A DNA stretch of 64,000 nucleotides from Rickettsiales bacterium (GCA_025464625.1 JAOAUZ010000001.1:588848-652847), one strand, 5' to 3'; shown: positions 36,582 through 47,546, counted from the first letter of the stretch. Translations and numbers: made by a program. The notes: generated by a model not told the origin, from the sequence alone.

Positions 36582-38666
36582 CTAAGCCAACATCGCCAGC
36601 ATCAATATCGCCACAATATTAGCAATTTTTATCATCGGATTAACCGCAGGACCAGCCGTATCTTTATACGGATCACCAACAGTGTCACCAGTTACAGCAG
36701 CTTTGTGAGCCTCTGAACCTTTGCCACCATGGTTTCCTTCCTCAATATACTTCTTAGCATTATCCCATGCGCCACCGCCAGCAGTCATAGAGATTGCAAC
36801 GAATATACCAGTAACGATAATGCCGAGCAACATAGCCCCAACCGCAGCAAACGCGGCAGCCTGACCTGCTATGGCGGTTACTATAAAATAGAGAACAATA
36901 GGTGCAGCAATAGGAAGCAAAGAAGGAATAATCATTTCCTTAATCGCGGCCTTGGTAAGCATATCAACTGCACGACCGTAATCAGGTTTTTGTGTACCAA
37001 GCATAATACCTGGCATTTCCTTAAATTGACGACGCACTTCTACCACTACAGAACCAGCAGCACGACCAACCGCCATCATCCCCATAGCACCAAACAAATA
37101 TGGTAACATACCACCGATAAACAATCCGATCACCACATAAGGATCATTTAGAAGAAATTGTACGTTTAATTGTGGAAAGTAATGCTTCAAATCTTCCGTG
37201 TATGCGGTAAACAACACCAGAGACGCAAGTGCCGCAGAACCGATAGCATATCCTTTTGTCACAGCTTTAGTGGTGTTGCCAACAGCATCAAGAGCATCCG
37301 TAACTTTGCGTACATCAGCTGGAAGGTCAGACATCTCAGCAATACCACCTGCATTATCAGTAACTGGTCCGTAAGCATCCAGCGCAACAATAATTCCAGC
37401 CAGAGCCAACATGGTAGTCGCTGAAATTGCCACACCATAAAGACCAGCATTAATATAGGCAAATAAGATACCAGCGCAAATAATGATAATTGGAACAGCC
37501 GTAGCTTCCATTGAAACCGCAAGCCCCTGTATCACGTTTGTGCCGTGACCAGTGGTAGATGCCTGCGCTATACTTCTTACAGGGCGATATTGCGTAGCAG
37601 TATAATACTCCGTTACTATAACTATAAGCCCTGTGATTACCAAACCAGCAAGTGCGCAGAAATATAAATTCATGGAATTGAAGTTGGTTGCACCTACCGA
37701 ATAAATAGTTGCCTTATCCATTAGCTTGTTAGTAACTAAAAATACTCCACCAGCCGACAAAACAGTACTTGCTATCAAACCTTTATAGAGCGCGCCCATG
37801 ATATTATTATTGGCACTAAGTTTAACAAAAAAAGTTCCAATGATAGAGGTGACAACGCAAATACCACAAATTGCCAGTGGATAAAGCATCATAATTGATT
37901 GGGCAACACCAGTGAAAAATATAGAGCCAAGCAACATGGTAGCAACGATGGTTACTGCATAAGTTTCAAAAAGATCAGCCGCCATACCAGCACAATCACC
38001 AACGTTATCACCAACATTGTCAGCGATAGTCGCAGGGTTGCGCGCGTCATCCTCTGGAATCCCAGCCTCAACTTTACCAACCAAATCCGCACCAACGTCA
38101 GCACCTTTAGTAAATATACCACCACCAAGACGGGCAAATATGGAAATAAGAGATGCGCCAAAGCTAAGGGCAACCAATGCTTCCACCAATGGACGTTGTT
38201 CAACACCTTTTGATTGAAGGAACATATAATAACCAGCAACGCCGACAAGACCCAAGCCAACCACTAGCAAACCAGTGATAGCACCTGACTTAAAGGCAAT
38301 ATCAAGCCCTTCTTTTAATCCTTTGCGTGATGCTTCAGTGGTGCGTACATTCGCTCTTACTGAAATATTCATACCAACGTAGCCAGCAATGCCAGATAAT
38401 ACCGCGCCAATAACAAAGCCAATACTTACATACGCACCCAATTTAAGGGCGAGTAGAACTGATATGATTACACCAACAATTCCAATTGCAGTATATTGTC
38501 TGTTGAGATAGGCACTTGCGCCTTCTTGAATTGCAGCAGCTATCGCCTGCATTTTCTCTGTTCCTGTTGGAGCAGCTAAAATGACCTTCGCCATATAAAC
38601 GCCATATATAACGGCTAAAAGACCAGCACCTATCACCAGCTGCAAAACAAAATTGACATCGACCAT
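36582..38666 (-). CDS. hppA: Membrane-bound H+-translocating pyrophosphatase, K+-independent type
   Basis: The enzyme couples PPi hydrolysis to proton export. From ATG 38666 it has 694 aa and about 16 membrane helices; this start has GGGGAG 7 nt upstream, while TTG 38681 lies before that site. The substrate loop is [20 protein letters not shown] and the metal motif [12 protein letters not shown]. The GNTTKA sequence ([16 protein letters not shown]) has Lys where K+-dependent enzymes have Ala, marking the K+-independent class. It neighbours the soluble pyrophosphatase gene. Confidence 0.95.
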   Translation of the reverse strand: MVDVNFVLQLVIGAGLLAVIYGVYMAKVILAAPTGTEKMQAIAAAIQEGASAYLNRQYTAIGIVGVIISVLLALKLGAYVSIGFVIGAVLSGIAGYVGMNISVRANVRTTEASRKGLKEGLDIAFKSGAITGLLVVGLGLVGVAGYYMFLQSKGVEQRPLVEALVALSFGASLISIFARLGGGIFTKGADVGADLVGKVEAGIPEDDARNPATIADNVGDNVGDCAGMAADLFETYAVTIVATMLLGSIFFTGVAQSIMMLYPLAICGICVVTSIIGTFFVKLSANNNIMGALYKGLIASTVLSAGGVFLVTNKLMDKATIYSVGATNFNSMNLYFCALAGLVITGLIVIVTEYYTATQYRPVRSIAQASTTGHGTNVIQGLAVSMEATAVPIIIICAGILFAYINAGLYGVAISATTMLALAGIIVALDAYGPVTDNAGGIAEMSDLPADVRKVTDALDAVGNTTKAVTKGYAIGSAALASLVLFTAYTEDLKHYFPQLNVQFLLNDPYVVIGLFIGGMLPYLFGAMGMMAVGRAAGSVVVEVRRQFKEMPGIMLGTQKPDYGRAVDMLTKAAIKEMIIPSLLPIAAPIVLYFIVTAIAGQAAAFAAVGAMLLGIIVTGIFVAISMTAGGGAWDNAKKYIEEGNHGGKGSEAHKAAVTGDTVGDPYKDTAGPAVNPMIKIANIVAILMLAMLA

Positions 38667-38813
38667 AGTTGTACTCCCCAACAGTTTTTAATTGAAAGAA
38701 AGGCACAATGTCAGAAGTATAATGATGATGCAATTAAAATTTTGCTGGCTAGGAAATCCAACAATTTTCGAATCTTGGAATCAAACAATTAACAAAAAAA
38801 ACCGATAAAAAAA

Positions 38814-39341
38814 TTATTTATTTGCGGCCTTAATTGACCTATTAATAAGTTCGATAGCCTTTTCCTTGCCTTCCCAGCCAATAACTTTTACCCATTTATT
38901 TTTTTCTAAATCTTTATAGTGAGAGAAAAAATGCTCAATCTGATCTAGCAGGGTTTGTGGAATATCTTTATAGCTTTCCACTTTGTCATAAAAAGGATGA
39001 AGCCTCGAAGATGGCACGGCTAAAATTTTTTCGTCACCGCCCGCTTCATCCTGCATCATTAAAACACCGATAGGGCGCACAGAAATCACCGCTCCAGGAT
39101 GAACTGGTCGTCTACCTATCACCAGAACGTCCGCAGGATCCCCATCATCAGACAATGTGTGAGGAATAAAGCCGTAATTACACGGATAATACATCGCTGT
39201 ATGCAAGAAGCGGTCAACAAAAAGTGCGCCAGATTCCTTATCCATCTCATATTTTATAGGATCCGAACCAAGTGGAACCTCAATAATAACATTTACATCG
39301 TGAGGCACATTATCACCGATAGAAATTTTACTAATATCCAT
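38814..39341 (-). CDS. ppa: Inorganic pyrophosphatase (soluble, family I)
   Basis: Hydrolyses PPi released in biosynthesis. From ATG 39341 it is 175 aa, the normal length; a TTG at 39356 would add five residues. The signature [15 protein letters not shown] carries the metal-binding aspartates; the Tyr/Lys phosphate contacts are in [11 protein letters not shown] and near the C-terminus ([13 protein letters not shown]). It is upstream of hppA on the same strand with a 147-bp gap. Confidence 0.95.
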   Translation of the reverse strand: MDISKISIGDNVPHDVNVIIEVPLGSDPIKYEMDKESGALFVDRFLHTAMYYPCNYGFIPHTLSDDGDPADVLVIGRRPVHPGAVISVRPIGVLMMQDEAGGDEKILAVPSSRLHPFYDKVESYKDIPQTLLDQIEHFFSHYKDLEKNKWVKVIGWEGKEKAIELINRSIKAANK

Positions 39342-39506
39342 TTTATTTTTTCCCAATATTAATAGGTTTCGTAATTTCTCGGGGAGATATAGTAAAATTC
39401 TTATATTGTAAAGAGATTAGAATTAAGTTCTTGTGAAATATATGCTGATTCGCTACCCTCACAGGGATTTTTCTTAAAATAACATTGGCTATATATTTGT
39501 TCTAAA

Positions 39507-40550
39507 ATGGAAAACTCCAACAATAGAATCATAACCCCTGCCCTTGCTGATGATGACAGTGTGCAAAATGCTCTGCGCCCACTGTCCTTCGCTGAATTTA
39601 CGGGACAACCAGAGGCTTGTGATAATTTAAAAATATTTGTTAAAGCTGCCCGCTCAAGGACAGATTCATTGGATCACGTTCTGCTTTATGGCCCACCTGG
39701 GCTTGGAAAAACAACGCTCGCTCAAATTATCGCCAAGGAAATGGGGGTTGGGTTTCGTCCAACATCAGGTCCTATACTAACAAAGGCAGGAGATTTAGCA
39801 GCAGTGCTTACCAATTTACAGGCTGGCGATATTTTATTTGTTGATGAAATCCACCGCTTAAACCCAGCGGTCGAGGAGATTCTCTATCCTGCGATGGAGG
39901 ACTATAAGCTTGATTTAATGATTGGTGAAGGTCCTGCTGCCCGCACTGTGCGTATAGATTTACCACAATTTACTCTGGTGGGAGCAACCACTCGTTTGGG
40001 ACTAATTTCCAACCCATTGCGCGACCGTTTTGGTATTCCACTGCGCCTACGTTTTTATGATACTAAGGATCTACAAAAGGTAGTTGAGCGCGCTGCCAAC
40101 CTTTTCGCCATATCTATAACCAAAGATGGTTCTCTTGAAATTGCCCGCCGCGCGCGTGGGACACCTCGTATTGCACTGCGCTTGTTGCGCCGCGTCCGTG
40201 ATTTTGCTCATGCCAGCGATAAAAATAATATAGATGCTACACTCGCCGACCACGCCCTGAAACGTTTGGAAGTTGATGTAATAGGGCTTGACTCCGCTGA
40301 CCATCGCTACCTGCGCTATATAGCTGACCATTATCAAGGTGGCCCAGTCGGGGTAGAAACCATAGCGGCAGGACTTTCTGAACAGCGCGATGCAATTGAA
40401 GAAACAATTGAACCTTATTTATTGCAAGTTGGTTTTATCCAGCGCACACCACGCGGACGGATGCTTACCCAAACCTGCTTCAAGCATTTAGGAATAAAAC
40501 CACCTGTGCAAATTGCAACATTGCCTTTTGATGAGACTGAAGATGAGTAA
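39507..40550 (+). CDS. ruvB: Holliday junction branch-migration helicase RuvB
   Basis: A AAA+ motor of 347 aa that drives branch migration with RuvA. Walker A is [11 protein letters not shown], Walker B DEIHRLNP, sensor region [18 protein letters not shown], and a C-terminal winged helix ([17 protein letters not shown]). ruvA and ruvC are not adjacent: the upstream neighbour is the divergent ppa. Its stop overlaps ybgC by 8 nt. Confidence 0.96.
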   Translation: MENSNNRIITPALADDDSVQNALRPLSFAEFTGQPEACDNLKIFVKAARSRTDSLDHVLLYGPPGLGKTTLAQIIAKEMGVGFRPTSGPILTKAGDLAAVLTNLQAGDILFVDEIHRLNPAVEEILYPAMEDYKLDLMIGEGPAARTVRIDLPQFTLVGATTRLGLISNPLRDRFGIPLRLRFYDTKDLQKVVERAANLFAISITKDGSLEIARRARGTPRIALRLLRRVRDFAHASDKNNIDATLADHALKRLEVDVIGLDSADHRYLRYIADHYQGGPVGVETIAAGLSEQRDAIEETIEPYLLQVGFIQRTPRGRMLTQTCFKHLGIKPPVQIATLPFDETEDE

Positions 40551-40962
40551 AGGAATTCATACCTTTCCCATTCGCGTATATTACGAAGACACTGACACTG
40601 CTGGTGTTGTCTATTATGCAAACTACCTTAAATTTGCCGAGCGCGCACGCACGGAAGCGTTACGTCTATCTGGAATAGACCAATCAAATTTATTTACTGA
40701 ACATAAAATCGGTTTTGTTGTTCGCCGTTGCGTTATTGATTTTTTTAAGCCTGCAAAATTAGATGACCTCTTGACAATTGAGACCAAACTACACGATATA
40801 AACAAAATTAGCATGCACATGTTACAAACCATAAAACTAGGCGAAGAAAAGCTAGTTACTCTGGAAGTAAAACTTGCGATGGTTGACAATAATATGAAGC
40901 TTGCAAAATTACCAGAATTCGTACAGAAAGCTATTTTGAATATTTTTAGTAACCAAACATAA
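40543..40962 (+). CDS. ybgC: Tol-Pal-associated acyl-CoA thioesterase YbgC
   Basis: A hotdog-fold thioesterase, 139 aa from ATG 40543 (a longer frame from 40513 lies within ruvB). The catalytic segment is [19 protein letters not shown]. YbgC is usually the first gene of tol-pal operons and is linked to phospholipid or acyl-chain handling at the envelope. tolQ starts 24 nt downstream. Confidence 0.92.
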   Translation: MSKGIHTFPIRVYYEDTDTAGVVYYANYLKFAERARTEALRLSGIDQSNLFTEHKIGFVVRRCVIDFFKPAKLDDLLTIETKLHDINKISMHMLQTIKLGEEKLVTLEVKLAMVDNNMKLAKLPEFVQKAILNIFSNQT

Positions 40963-40986
40963 TTTTTTAAAACAGGGATACCCCAA

Positions 40987-41748
40987 ATGCCAGATGCAGC
41001 AACAATTTCCTCACCAGTTTCCACGGCAGTTCAAGGCGTAGATGCAGCAACACTTGCTGGCAGCAGTGCGGGGCATAGTTTTTCAATATTTGGCATGTTC
41101 ATGCAGGCAGATTTTGTCGTCAAAGGTGTGATGCTTCTTCTACTCTTTGCATCATTCTGGTGCTGGGCGATTATTTTCGAAAAATATTTTCTATTTCGTA
41201 ACGTAAAAAGTAAAGCGCATCGTTTTGAAGGTGAATTCTGGGCGAGCGAAGCACTGGATAAATTCTACGAAAAAGTAAAAAAACGCGCCAATCACTCAAT
41301 GGCAATTATTTTTGTCGCTGCTATGGAAGAGTGGTTGCGTTCCAAAACCACTGTCAATACACCATTACAGGGATTGAAAATAAGCCTGCGTGAACGCGTG
41401 GTACAGGTTATGCAAGTGGCAAGAAACCGTGAAATAGAACATCTGGAAAGCGGGCTTGGATTTTTGGCAACCGTTGGTTCTTCTGCGCCGTTTATCGGCT
41501 TATTCGGAACGGTGTGGGGTATTATGAACAGCTTTCAGGCAATCGCACTTTCCAAAAACACCTCACTAGCTGCCGTTGCCCCAGGGATTGCAGAAGCACT
41601 GCTTGCCACAGCTATTGGGCTTTTTGCTGCTATTCCAGCAGTAATCGCCTATAATAAATTTTCTAATGAGCTGGTTCGTTTCTCCAATAAATTAGAGGAT
41701 TTCAGCACTGAATTTGATACCATCCTCTCACGTCAATTAGAAGGATAA
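40987..41748 (+). CDS. tolQ: Tol-Pal system protein TolQ
   Basis: A 253-aa inner-membrane stator protein of the MotA/TolQ/ExbB family. One helix near residues 38-60 (GVMLLLLFASFWCWAIIF) and two later ones (FLATVGSSAPFIGLFGTVWG and IAEALLATAIGLFAAIPAV) form the proton path with TolR. Start follows AGGGAT. tolR begins 6 nt after the stop. Confidence 0.95.
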   Translation: MPDAATISSPVSTAVQGVDAATLAGSSAGHSFSIFGMFMQADFVVKGVMLLLLFASFWCWAIIFEKYFLFRNVKSKAHRFEGEFWASEALDKFYEKVKKRANHSMAIIFVAAMEEWLRSKTTVNTPLQGLKISLRERVVQVMQVARNREIEHLESGLGFLATVGSSAPFIGLFGTVWGIMNSFQAIALSKNTSLAAVAPGIAEALLATAIGLFAAIPAVIAYNKFSNELVRFSNKLEDFSTEFDTILSRQLEG

Positions 41749-41754
41749 ACCTGT

Positions 41755-42213
41755 ATGGGAGCCAGTTTAGGCGGTGGTGGTAGCAGTAAGCGTAGGCGCA
41801 ATACTCGCGTTGATAGATTTTCAGAAATAAACATCACGCCGATGGTGGATGTCATGCTTGTTCTACTAATCATTTTTATGGTCGCTGCACCGATGATGAC
41901 CAGTGGCGTGACAGTTGATCTACCAAAAGCAAATTCGTCACCAGTTGCAGGACAGGATGAACCTTTGTCTATCTCTGTGACAGCTACTGGAAAAATATTT
42001 ATACAAAAAACACCCGTGCAGATTAAAGAATTACAGGCAAAGTTAATAGCCATCATCGGACAAAAGAAAGACACACGGATATTCGTGCGTGGTGACAAAA
42101 ATCTTGATTACGGAAAAATGATGCAGGTAGTTAGCGAAATTAATGCTGCTGGTTTTACTAAAGTAGCTCTCATTACTGACACTGGAGGCGCAACCGCCTC
42201 AGACAAGAGATAG
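41755..42213 (+). CDS. tolR: Tol-Pal system protein TolR
   Basis: A 152-aa protein with an N-terminal helix carrying the proton-binding Asp in ITPMVDVMLVLLIIFMVAA and a periplasmic domain (SISVTATGKIFIQKTPV; GDKNLDYGKMMQVVSEI). With TolQ it converts proton flow to force on TolA. The start has a Gly/Ser-rich basic leader common to alphaproteobacterial TolR. Confidence 0.95.
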   Translation: MGASLGGGGSSKRRRNTRVDRFSEINITPMVDVMLVLLIIFMVAAPMMTSGVTVDLPKANSSPVAGQDEPLSISVTATGKIFIQKTPVQIKELQAKLIAIIGQKKDTRIFVRGDKNLDYGKMMQVVSEINAAGFTKVALITDTGGATASDKR

Positions 42214-42216
42214 ACT

Positions 42217-43086
42217 GTGCATCGTGAGCGCAAAAAAGGTATGGTCTATTCGGTGGCGTTCCACCTGCTTGTGCTGCTGCTAATGATTTTTGGTTTGCCA
42301 TCAATCCTTAAAAACGAACCGCCAGTTGAGCCAACTGCAATTACTGTTGAATTGTTGCCAATTAGTGAAATAAGCAATGTAAAAAGTTCTGACGCTCCGA
42401 AAGCTGATAAACCCAAACCAGACGAACCAAAAGAAGCCGAGCAGAAAAAACCTTCTCCACCAGTAAAAACTGCAGAAGCCACCCCTGCTCCACCTGAGCC
42501 AACACCAACTCCTGCTCCGCCAAAACCTGAAATTAAAAAGGAAGAAAAACCTGCTCCCAAACCAGAGCCTAAGCCAGAACCAAAACCTGAACCTAAAAAA
42601 GACCCAAAAAAGGAAACTAAAAAACCTAAGGAAGATTCTTTGGATGCCATCTTAAAGGCTGTAAAAGAAACGGCACAGAAAGAAAAAACACCAGATAAAA
42701 AAGAACCACCAAAAGAGAATACCAGCGCAACACCAAAGGCTATTTCTAGCAGGTTTGACCCAAGCCAAAATATGTCAATAAGTGAAAAAGATGCGATTAT
42801 GGGGCAACTGGCAAAATGTTGGAATCCTCCTGCTGGTGCTAAAAATGCCCATGAATTAGTGGTGGTAATTAACGCAGAATTTAATGTTGATGGTAGTTTT
42901 GTTAAAGCTGAGATTGCTAGTGAGAGTATGAGTCGTTATAATTCTGATAGTTTTTTCCGTTCAGCCGCGGATGCAGCACTGCGAGCTGTGCGTCAATGCT
43001 CACCACTTAAAAATCTATCTCCAGAAAAATTTGCAACATGGGGAATTATGGAATTACATTTTGACCCAAGAGAAATGTTGCAATGA
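42217..43086 (+). CDS. tolA: TolA-like energy transducer (cell envelope integrity protein)
   Basis: A 289-aa protein starting at GTG 42217, 3 nt after tolR. It has an N-terminal membrane helix (MVYSVAFHLLVLLLMIFG), a central Pro/Lys/Glu-rich region with many PEPKPEPK-type repeats (about residues 60-170) in place of the long Ala-rich helix of E. coli TolA, and a C-terminal TolA/TonB-like domain (MGQLAKCWNPPAG, with the two cysteines also in AVRQCSPL). It spans the periplasm to contact TolB and Pal. Confidence 0.9.
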   Translation: MHRERKKGMVYSVAFHLLVLLLMIFGLPSILKNEPPVEPTAITVELLPISEISNVKSSDAPKADKPKPDEPKEAEQKKPSPPVKTAEATPAPPEPTPTPAPPKPEIKKEEKPAPKPEPKPEPKPEPKKDPKKETKKPKEDSLDAILKAVKETAQKEKTPDKKEPPKENTSATPKAISSRFDPSQNMSISEKDAIMGQLAKCWNPPAGAKNAHELVVVINAEFNVDGSFVKAEIASESMSRYNSDSFFRSAADAALRAVRQCSPLKNLSPEKFATWGIMELHFDPREMLQ

Positions 43087-43148
43087 TACTGCTATTGACA
43101 TTAACATCCGAATTATGAATATTCGAACATCTAAATTTTTATAGGATT

Positions 43149-44477
43149 ATGCCCATGCGATTTTTCAAATTTTCTTCTTTATATAGCTTTATCGCAATCG
43201 CGTTTTTTTCTTTAACTTCTGCCCCTGCTGATGCTGCGCTGCGGATTGACATCACTAAGGGCAATGCCGAACCAATGCCGATTGCTATTCCCAATCTGGC
43301 TGGCAATTCGATTGGCACTGATATTATCCGCGTGGTTTCGGCTGATCTGGAACGTTCTGGCCTATTCAAACCTATCAATCAAGGTTCATTCATTGAACAA
43401 ATCACTGAGCGCACAGTGACTCCGCGCTTTGCTGATTGGCGGCAGATTAGCGCTGCTGCCCTTGTAACTGGCAGTGTTGTAGATGTTGGCAATGGCAAGG
43501 TAAAAGTTTCATTTCGCCTTTGGGATGTTTATGGCGAAGAGCAGATAGCTGGTAAGGAATACAATACTTTCAGCAATAATTGGCGGCGCATCGCGCATAT
43601 CATGGCGGATGAAATATACAAACGTCTGACTGGCGAAAATGGCTATTTTGATTCACGCGTGGTTTATGTTTCCGAAAGTGGTCCTGCCCTTAAACGAGTT
43701 AAACGCCTCGCCATCATGGATCAGGATGGTGAAAATCATAAGTTCCTGACTGATGGTCGATTCCTCGTTTTGACTCCACGCTTCTCGCCAAATTCGCAGG
43801 AAATTTTATATATGTCTTACGCTGGCAAACAGCCACGCGTATTCCTTCGTGATTTGCAAACTGGCAGAGAGGAATCTCTTGGTAATTTTGATGGAATGTC
43901 ATTTGCACCACGTTTTTCTAATGATGGAAATTCTATTGTAATGTCAATAGCCAATGGTGGCAGCACGCAGATTCACAAAATGGATCTCCGCGCCCGTCGT
44001 ATGAGCAAATTAACCAGCGGTAATGCTATCGACACCTCTCCTAGCTATTCTCCAGACGGCAGCCAGATTGTGTTCAATTCCGATCGTGGCGGTTCACAGC
44101 AGATTTACACCATGAACGCTGACGGTAGCGGTGTAAAGCGCATCAGCTTTGGTAACGGACGCTATGGAACACCTGTATGGTCGCCACGCGGAGATTTAAT
44201 TGCCTATACCAAAATGGCAAACGGCAGATTCTACATTGGGGTAATGCGTACAGACGGCAGTGGCGAGCGTGACCTTACTGAGAGCTATCTCGATGAAAGC
44301 CCAAGCTGGTCACCTAATGGTCGCGTGATTATGTTCCACCGCCAGTCCCCAGCGTCGCGTGGCGAAGCTGGAAATGTACGCCTCTATTCGGTTGATATCA
44401 CTGGCTCTAACCTGCGTGAAGTAATGACACCAATGTCTGCATCTGATCCAGCATGGTCTCCACTGTTGCCATTATAA
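43149..44477 (+). CDS. tolB: Tol-Pal system protein TolB
   Basis: A 442-aa periplasmic protein with signal peptide (about 1-29, ending APADAAL), an N-terminal alpha/beta domain (residues about 35-165) and a six-bladed propeller with WD40-like repeats ([53 protein letters not shown]). It links TolA to Pal. Two ATGs (43149, 43155) are possible. Confidence 0.96.
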   Translation: MPMRFFKFSSLYSFIAIAFFSLTSAPADAALRIDITKGNAEPMPIAIPNLAGNSIGTDIIRVVSADLERSGLFKPINQGSFIEQITERTVTPRFADWRQISAAALVTGSVVDVGNGKVKVSFRLWDVYGEEQIAGKEYNTFSNNWRRIAHIMADEIYKRLTGENGYFDSRVVYVSESGPALKRVKRLAIMDQDGENHKFLTDGRFLVLTPRFSPNSQEILYMSYAGKQPRVFLRDLQTGREESLGNFDGMSFAPRFSNDGNSIVMSIANGGSTQIHKMDLRARRMSKLTSGNAIDTSPSYSPDGSQIVFNSDRGGSQQIYTMNADGSGVKRISFGNGRYGTPVWSPRGDLIAYTKMANGRFYIGVMRTDGSGERDLTESYLDESPSWSPNGRVIMFHRQSPASRGEAGNVRLYSVDITGSNLREVMTPMSASDPAWSPLLPL

Positions 44478-44686
44478 CACATTGCCTTTGTTTTTTCTAA
44501 ATCCATGTGATTACTGTTGATTTCTCACGGGGTTTAGCTAATTGGTATGCATCAGATAATTGCTTTGCCGCCTGACCTGTGGTAGATAATGTTAACGCAT
44601 TGATTTTACACAATTAAATGCAGCTTCGCAATATACAGAATTATTTATAATAATCATTTTAAAATTTATTGCATTAGGAGTCATTT

Positions 44687-45175
44687 ATGAATTTATTTGT
44701 TAAATCAATCGCTGTTCTTTCTACTGTTTTATTGCTTTCAGCTTGCGACACCAACCCAAGCGGTGGCGGTGCTGGCGATGGAAAAGGTGGCAATTCTTCC
44801 CTTAACGGCGGAACTATGGGTTCTCTCGATAAAGAAGGTAAAGTTGGTGACCGTGTTTTCTTTGATTTGGATAGCTCACAACTCAGCGCGGAAGCTCAAC
44901 AAACTCTTAGCAACCAAGCTACTTTCCTTAAGCAGAATGCCAACCTGAACATCACCATCGAAGGTCATGCTGATGAACGTGGTACTCGTGAATATAACAT
45001 CGCTCTTGGTGAACGTCGTGCTACCGCAGCTAAAAAATTCTTGGCTGGTCTTGGTATCTCTGGCAACCGCATTGCAACCATCAGCTACGGCAAAGAACGC
45101 CCAGCAGTTGCTGGTTCTGACGAATCTGCTTGGAGCCAGAACCGTCGCGCTGTTTCAGTTGCAACCAACCAGTAG
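44687..45175 (+). CDS. pal: Peptidoglycan-associated lipoprotein Pal
   Basis: A 162-aa lipoprotein with lipobox LLLSAC (acylated Cys about residue 20), a Gly/Ser-rich linker and an OmpA-like domain (FDLDSSQLSAEAQ; ITIEGHADERGTREYN; GERRATAAKKFL). It tethers the outer membrane to peptidoglycan. TTAGGAG precedes the ATG. A 209-bp gap from tolB could hold its own promoter; I see no clear boxes. Confidence 0.96.
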   Translation: MNLFVKSIAVLSTVLLLSACDTNPSGGGAGDGKGGNSSLNGGTMGSLDKEGKVGDRVFFDLDSSQLSAEAQQTLSNQATFLKQNANLNITIEGHADERGTREYNIALGERRATAAKKFLAGLGISGNRIATISYGKERPAVAGSDESAWSQNRRAVSVATNQ

Positions 45176-45190
45176 TATTATTTAATAAAA

Positions 45191-45228
45191 TCGCCCCGTA
45201 TCGAAATGTTTTTCTCGGTACGGGGCGA
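45191..45228 (+). other. Long inverted repeat between pal and ybgF
   Basis: TCGCCCCGTA (45191-45200) pairs perfectly with TACGGGGCGA (45219-45228), and the stem can extend inward (TCGA/TCGG, one wobble) around an A/T loop. It is GC-rich against an AT-rich background. No T-tract follows, so it is not a standard intrinsic terminator; it could protect the 3' end of pal mRNA or reduce read-through. Confidence 0.75.
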
Positions 45229-45262
45229 AATGTATCTATCCAGTGAAATAACAACGGATTTT

Positions 45263-46192
45263 ATGCAAAAATTTTCTCACTTTATCGCAATAGCTATTTT
45301 ATCAATATCAGCCTCCACACCTGTATTCGCGCAGAATATGAATGGTGACGGGGCAAGGGTAGAAAAAATTGAGCGTGATTTGATGTTACTGCAACGTCAA
45401 ATTTCTAGATCTGGCGGAGGTTCTGCTTCTGGTGGGGCTGCACCTTCTGGAAGTGCTGAACTTGAAGTTCGCCTAAGCGCGATTGAAGAACAATTGCGTG
45501 AAATGAGCGGTAAAGCAGAAGAAAATGAATTCAAGATTCGTAAACTGACTGAAAATCTGGATAAACTCCAACGCGATACTGATTTTAGATTTGGTGAATT
45601 AACACATGCACCTGCTGCACAACCAACACCAGCTAACACTCTAGCTCCTGTTTCTGGGCCGAGAAAAATTCCCGATGAAAATTTAAAGGCTGAAGTTGAT
45701 AAAAATGTAAGATCTCTGGGTAAAACCGTAGATACTGTTCCGCCTCCATCTGCCGCTAATGTTCCAGATAGTAGCCCTGTTGACGATGTATTGGAAACAG
45801 AATTTGCAAACTCGCGTGACCATTATAACTATGCTTTCCGCCTGCTGAACCAAACACAATACGATAAAGCATCTGAATCTTTTGCTACATTTATTAAAAA
45901 ATATCCAAAAGATCCTTTGGTTGGGAATGCCTATTACTGGCAGGGGGAAACATTCTATATTCGCCGCGACTATGTTAAGGCTGCTGACAGTTTCCGCCAA
46001 GGATTTGAGGAGCTTCCTACTGGACCTAAAGCACCAGATAACTTGCTGAAACTTGCTATGACTTTAAACGCTCTTAAGCGCGATAAGGAAGCTTGCGTAG
46101 TTCTAGGGCAAGTGGTTTCTAAGTTTAAAACCACATCCGCAGCAGTATCACAGAAAGCTGATCAGGAACGAAAACGCATTGATTGCAAATAG
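45263..46192 (+). CDS. cpoB: Tol-Pal associated protein YbgF/CpoB
   Basis: About 309 aa from ATG 45263, where the signal peptide (FIAIAILSISASTPVFAQN) begins; an earlier in-frame ATG at 45206 lies inside the hairpin after pal. A coiled-coil region (residues about 35-110) and Pro-rich linker precede TPR repeats (PLVGNAYYWQGETFYIRRDY; PDNLLKLAMTLNALKRDKE). CpoB coordinates PBP1B and Tol at the septum in E. coli. Confidence 0.92.
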   Translation: MQKFSHFIAIAILSISASTPVFAQNMNGDGARVEKIERDLMLLQRQISRSGGGSASGGAAPSGSAELEVRLSAIEEQLREMSGKAEENEFKIRKLTENLDKLQRDTDFRFGELTHAPAAQPTPANTLAPVSGPRKIPDENLKAEVDKNVRSLGKTVDTVPPPSAANVPDSSPVDDVLETEFANSRDHYNYAFRLLNQTQYDKASESFATFIKKYPKDPLVGNAYYWQGETFYIRRDYVKAADSFRQGFEELPTGPKAPDNLLKLAMTLNALKRDKEACVVLGQVVSKFKTTSAAVSQKADQERKRIDCK

Positions 46193-47546
46193 CACAGACA
46201 AATCATCTCCTATATTGTCATCGGAATTTGACGAATGGATGTCTGCTATCGGTTATTTTGAATCGAATCCAACCATCGCCGTAGCCACATCAGGTGGGGC
46301 AGATAGTATGGCTCTGCTCCTACTTGCCAAAGCTTGGGCGGAGAATCTGAATGGCAATGTAATTTCTCTAACTGTAAACCATAATCTGCGCCCAGAGGCA
46401 GCAAAAGAGGCTTTGATTATTGAGCAATGGTGCAGAGAACATAATATACAGCATAAAACTTTACACTGGGAACATTATACACCGCAAATATCCTCAATTC
46501 AAGCCAATGCCCGCGAGGCACGCTACCAACTAATGGCGAGTTGGTGTTTAAATAATAACATATTACACCTACTCACAGCCCATCACCGCGATGACCAAGC
46601 AGAAACAATGTTTTTTCGCCTAGCGCGTGGCAGTAATTTAGAGGGACTTAGCTCTATGCCTTCGCAAACAATCATTCATGGGTTGCGCTTGATCCGCCCA
46701 TTGTTACAAGTGCCAAAATATCGTCTAGTTGACACATTAAAAGCCCATGGACAAAAATGGCTGGAAGACCCATCGAATGAAAATATTCTCTACACCCGCG
46801 TCAATATACGCAAACAATTGGCAAAATCTCTTAATGAAGAACCAATAAAACAAAAAGCCAATTATATTACCAGCACACTTGGAATTTTCCGCAATCTATT
46901 AGAAAATAAATTAGCTGGTGAAATTATTAAAACTGTTGAGATATACCCACAAGGATATGCTATTATTGACTCAAACAGATTAAATAATTGCGATAAAGAA
47001 ATTGCTATAAAAATTCTTGGCGCGGTTATTCAAAGCGTAAGTGGCGCGGAACATCCACCGCGCCGCGAAAAACTAATAGATTTATTCCAATCAATTAGTA
47101 GCAATAAACTAAGCTCAAAACGTAGCTTGGGCGGGTTATTATTTGAGAAAATAGATTCACAAAAAATACTAATTTACAGGGAAGTTAATGCCATAGAAAA
47201 ACCTGTTTCTATACCAATAAACACACCTACCCCATGGGATAATAGATTTATGCTGGAATTGTCTGGAAACGCCAGCTCGCCTAAACATATTGAATTACGC
47301 GCATTAGGTAGCAACGGTCTCGCCCAGATAAAAGAATTTTCTCCTTCTTTGCTCAGAAACTTGCCACCCGCCCGTATTCTCCGCACAATTCCTTCAATGT
47401 GGATACTTGAAGAATTGGCATGCGTACCCCATATTGGCTATGTGAGTAAACGTGCAACTGCTTTAAATATTAAGCCTAGCGTGCAATTTTACCCTGCGAA
47501 ACCGCTTGCTGGTAGCGGTTTTTTCGCTATTAATAATGGGGTATGA
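46179..47546 (+). CDS. tilS: tRNA(Ile)-lysidine synthase TilS
   Basis: TilS converts C34 of the AUA-reading tRNA-Ile to lysidine. The 455-aa product has the PP-loop motif ATSGGADSMALLL and the HHRDDQAET motif. The start is TTG 46179 overlapping the ybgF stop, preceded by AGGAA; a later ATG (46237) would also keep the PP-loop. A terminator-like hairpin lies inside the last codons (47499-47524). Confidence 0.93.
   Translation: MIANSTDKSSPILSSEFDEWMSAIGYFESNPTIAVATSGGADSMALLLLAKAWAENLNGNVISLTVNHNLRPEAAKEALIIEQWCREHNIQHKTLHWEHYTPQISSIQANAREARYQLMASWCLNNNILHLLTAHHRDDQAETMFFRLARGSNLEGLSSMPSQTIIHGLRLIRPLLQVPKYRLVDTLKAHGQKWLEDPSNENILYTRVNIRKQLAKSLNEEPIKQKANYITSTLGIFRNLLENKLAGEIIKTVEIYPQGYAIIDSNRLNNCDKEIAIKILGAVIQSVSGAEHPPRREKLIDLFQSISSNKLSSKRSLGGLLFEKIDSQKILIYREVNAIEKPVSIPINTPTPWDNRFMLELSGNASSPKHIELRALGSNGLAQIKEFSPSLLRNLPPARILRTIPSMWILEELACVPHIGYVSKRATALNIKPSVQFYPAKPLAGSGFFAINNGV
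47499..47524 (+). terminator. Intrinsic terminator inside the 3' end of tilS
   Basis: Stem AAACCGCT / AGCGGTTT (47499-47506 with 47514-47521), loop TGCTGGT, then a run reaching six T (47519-47524). The TilS stop is at 47544-47546, so the hairpin is within coding sequence, 58 nt before the ftsH GTG. Confidence 0.65.

Noticed and set aside
38666-38681. TTG start five codons upstream for hppA
   Set aside because: The Shine-Dalgarno GGGGAG lies between it and ATG 38666, so translation starts at the ATG.
44478-44686. 209-nt gap between tolB and pal, examined for a promoter or RNA
   Set aside because: AT-rich with several poor -10-like hexamers but no -35/-10 pair at good spacing.
45206-45262. 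Upstream ATG for ybgF at 45206
   Set aside because: It lies inside the hairpin after pal, and the signal peptide begins at ATG 45263.
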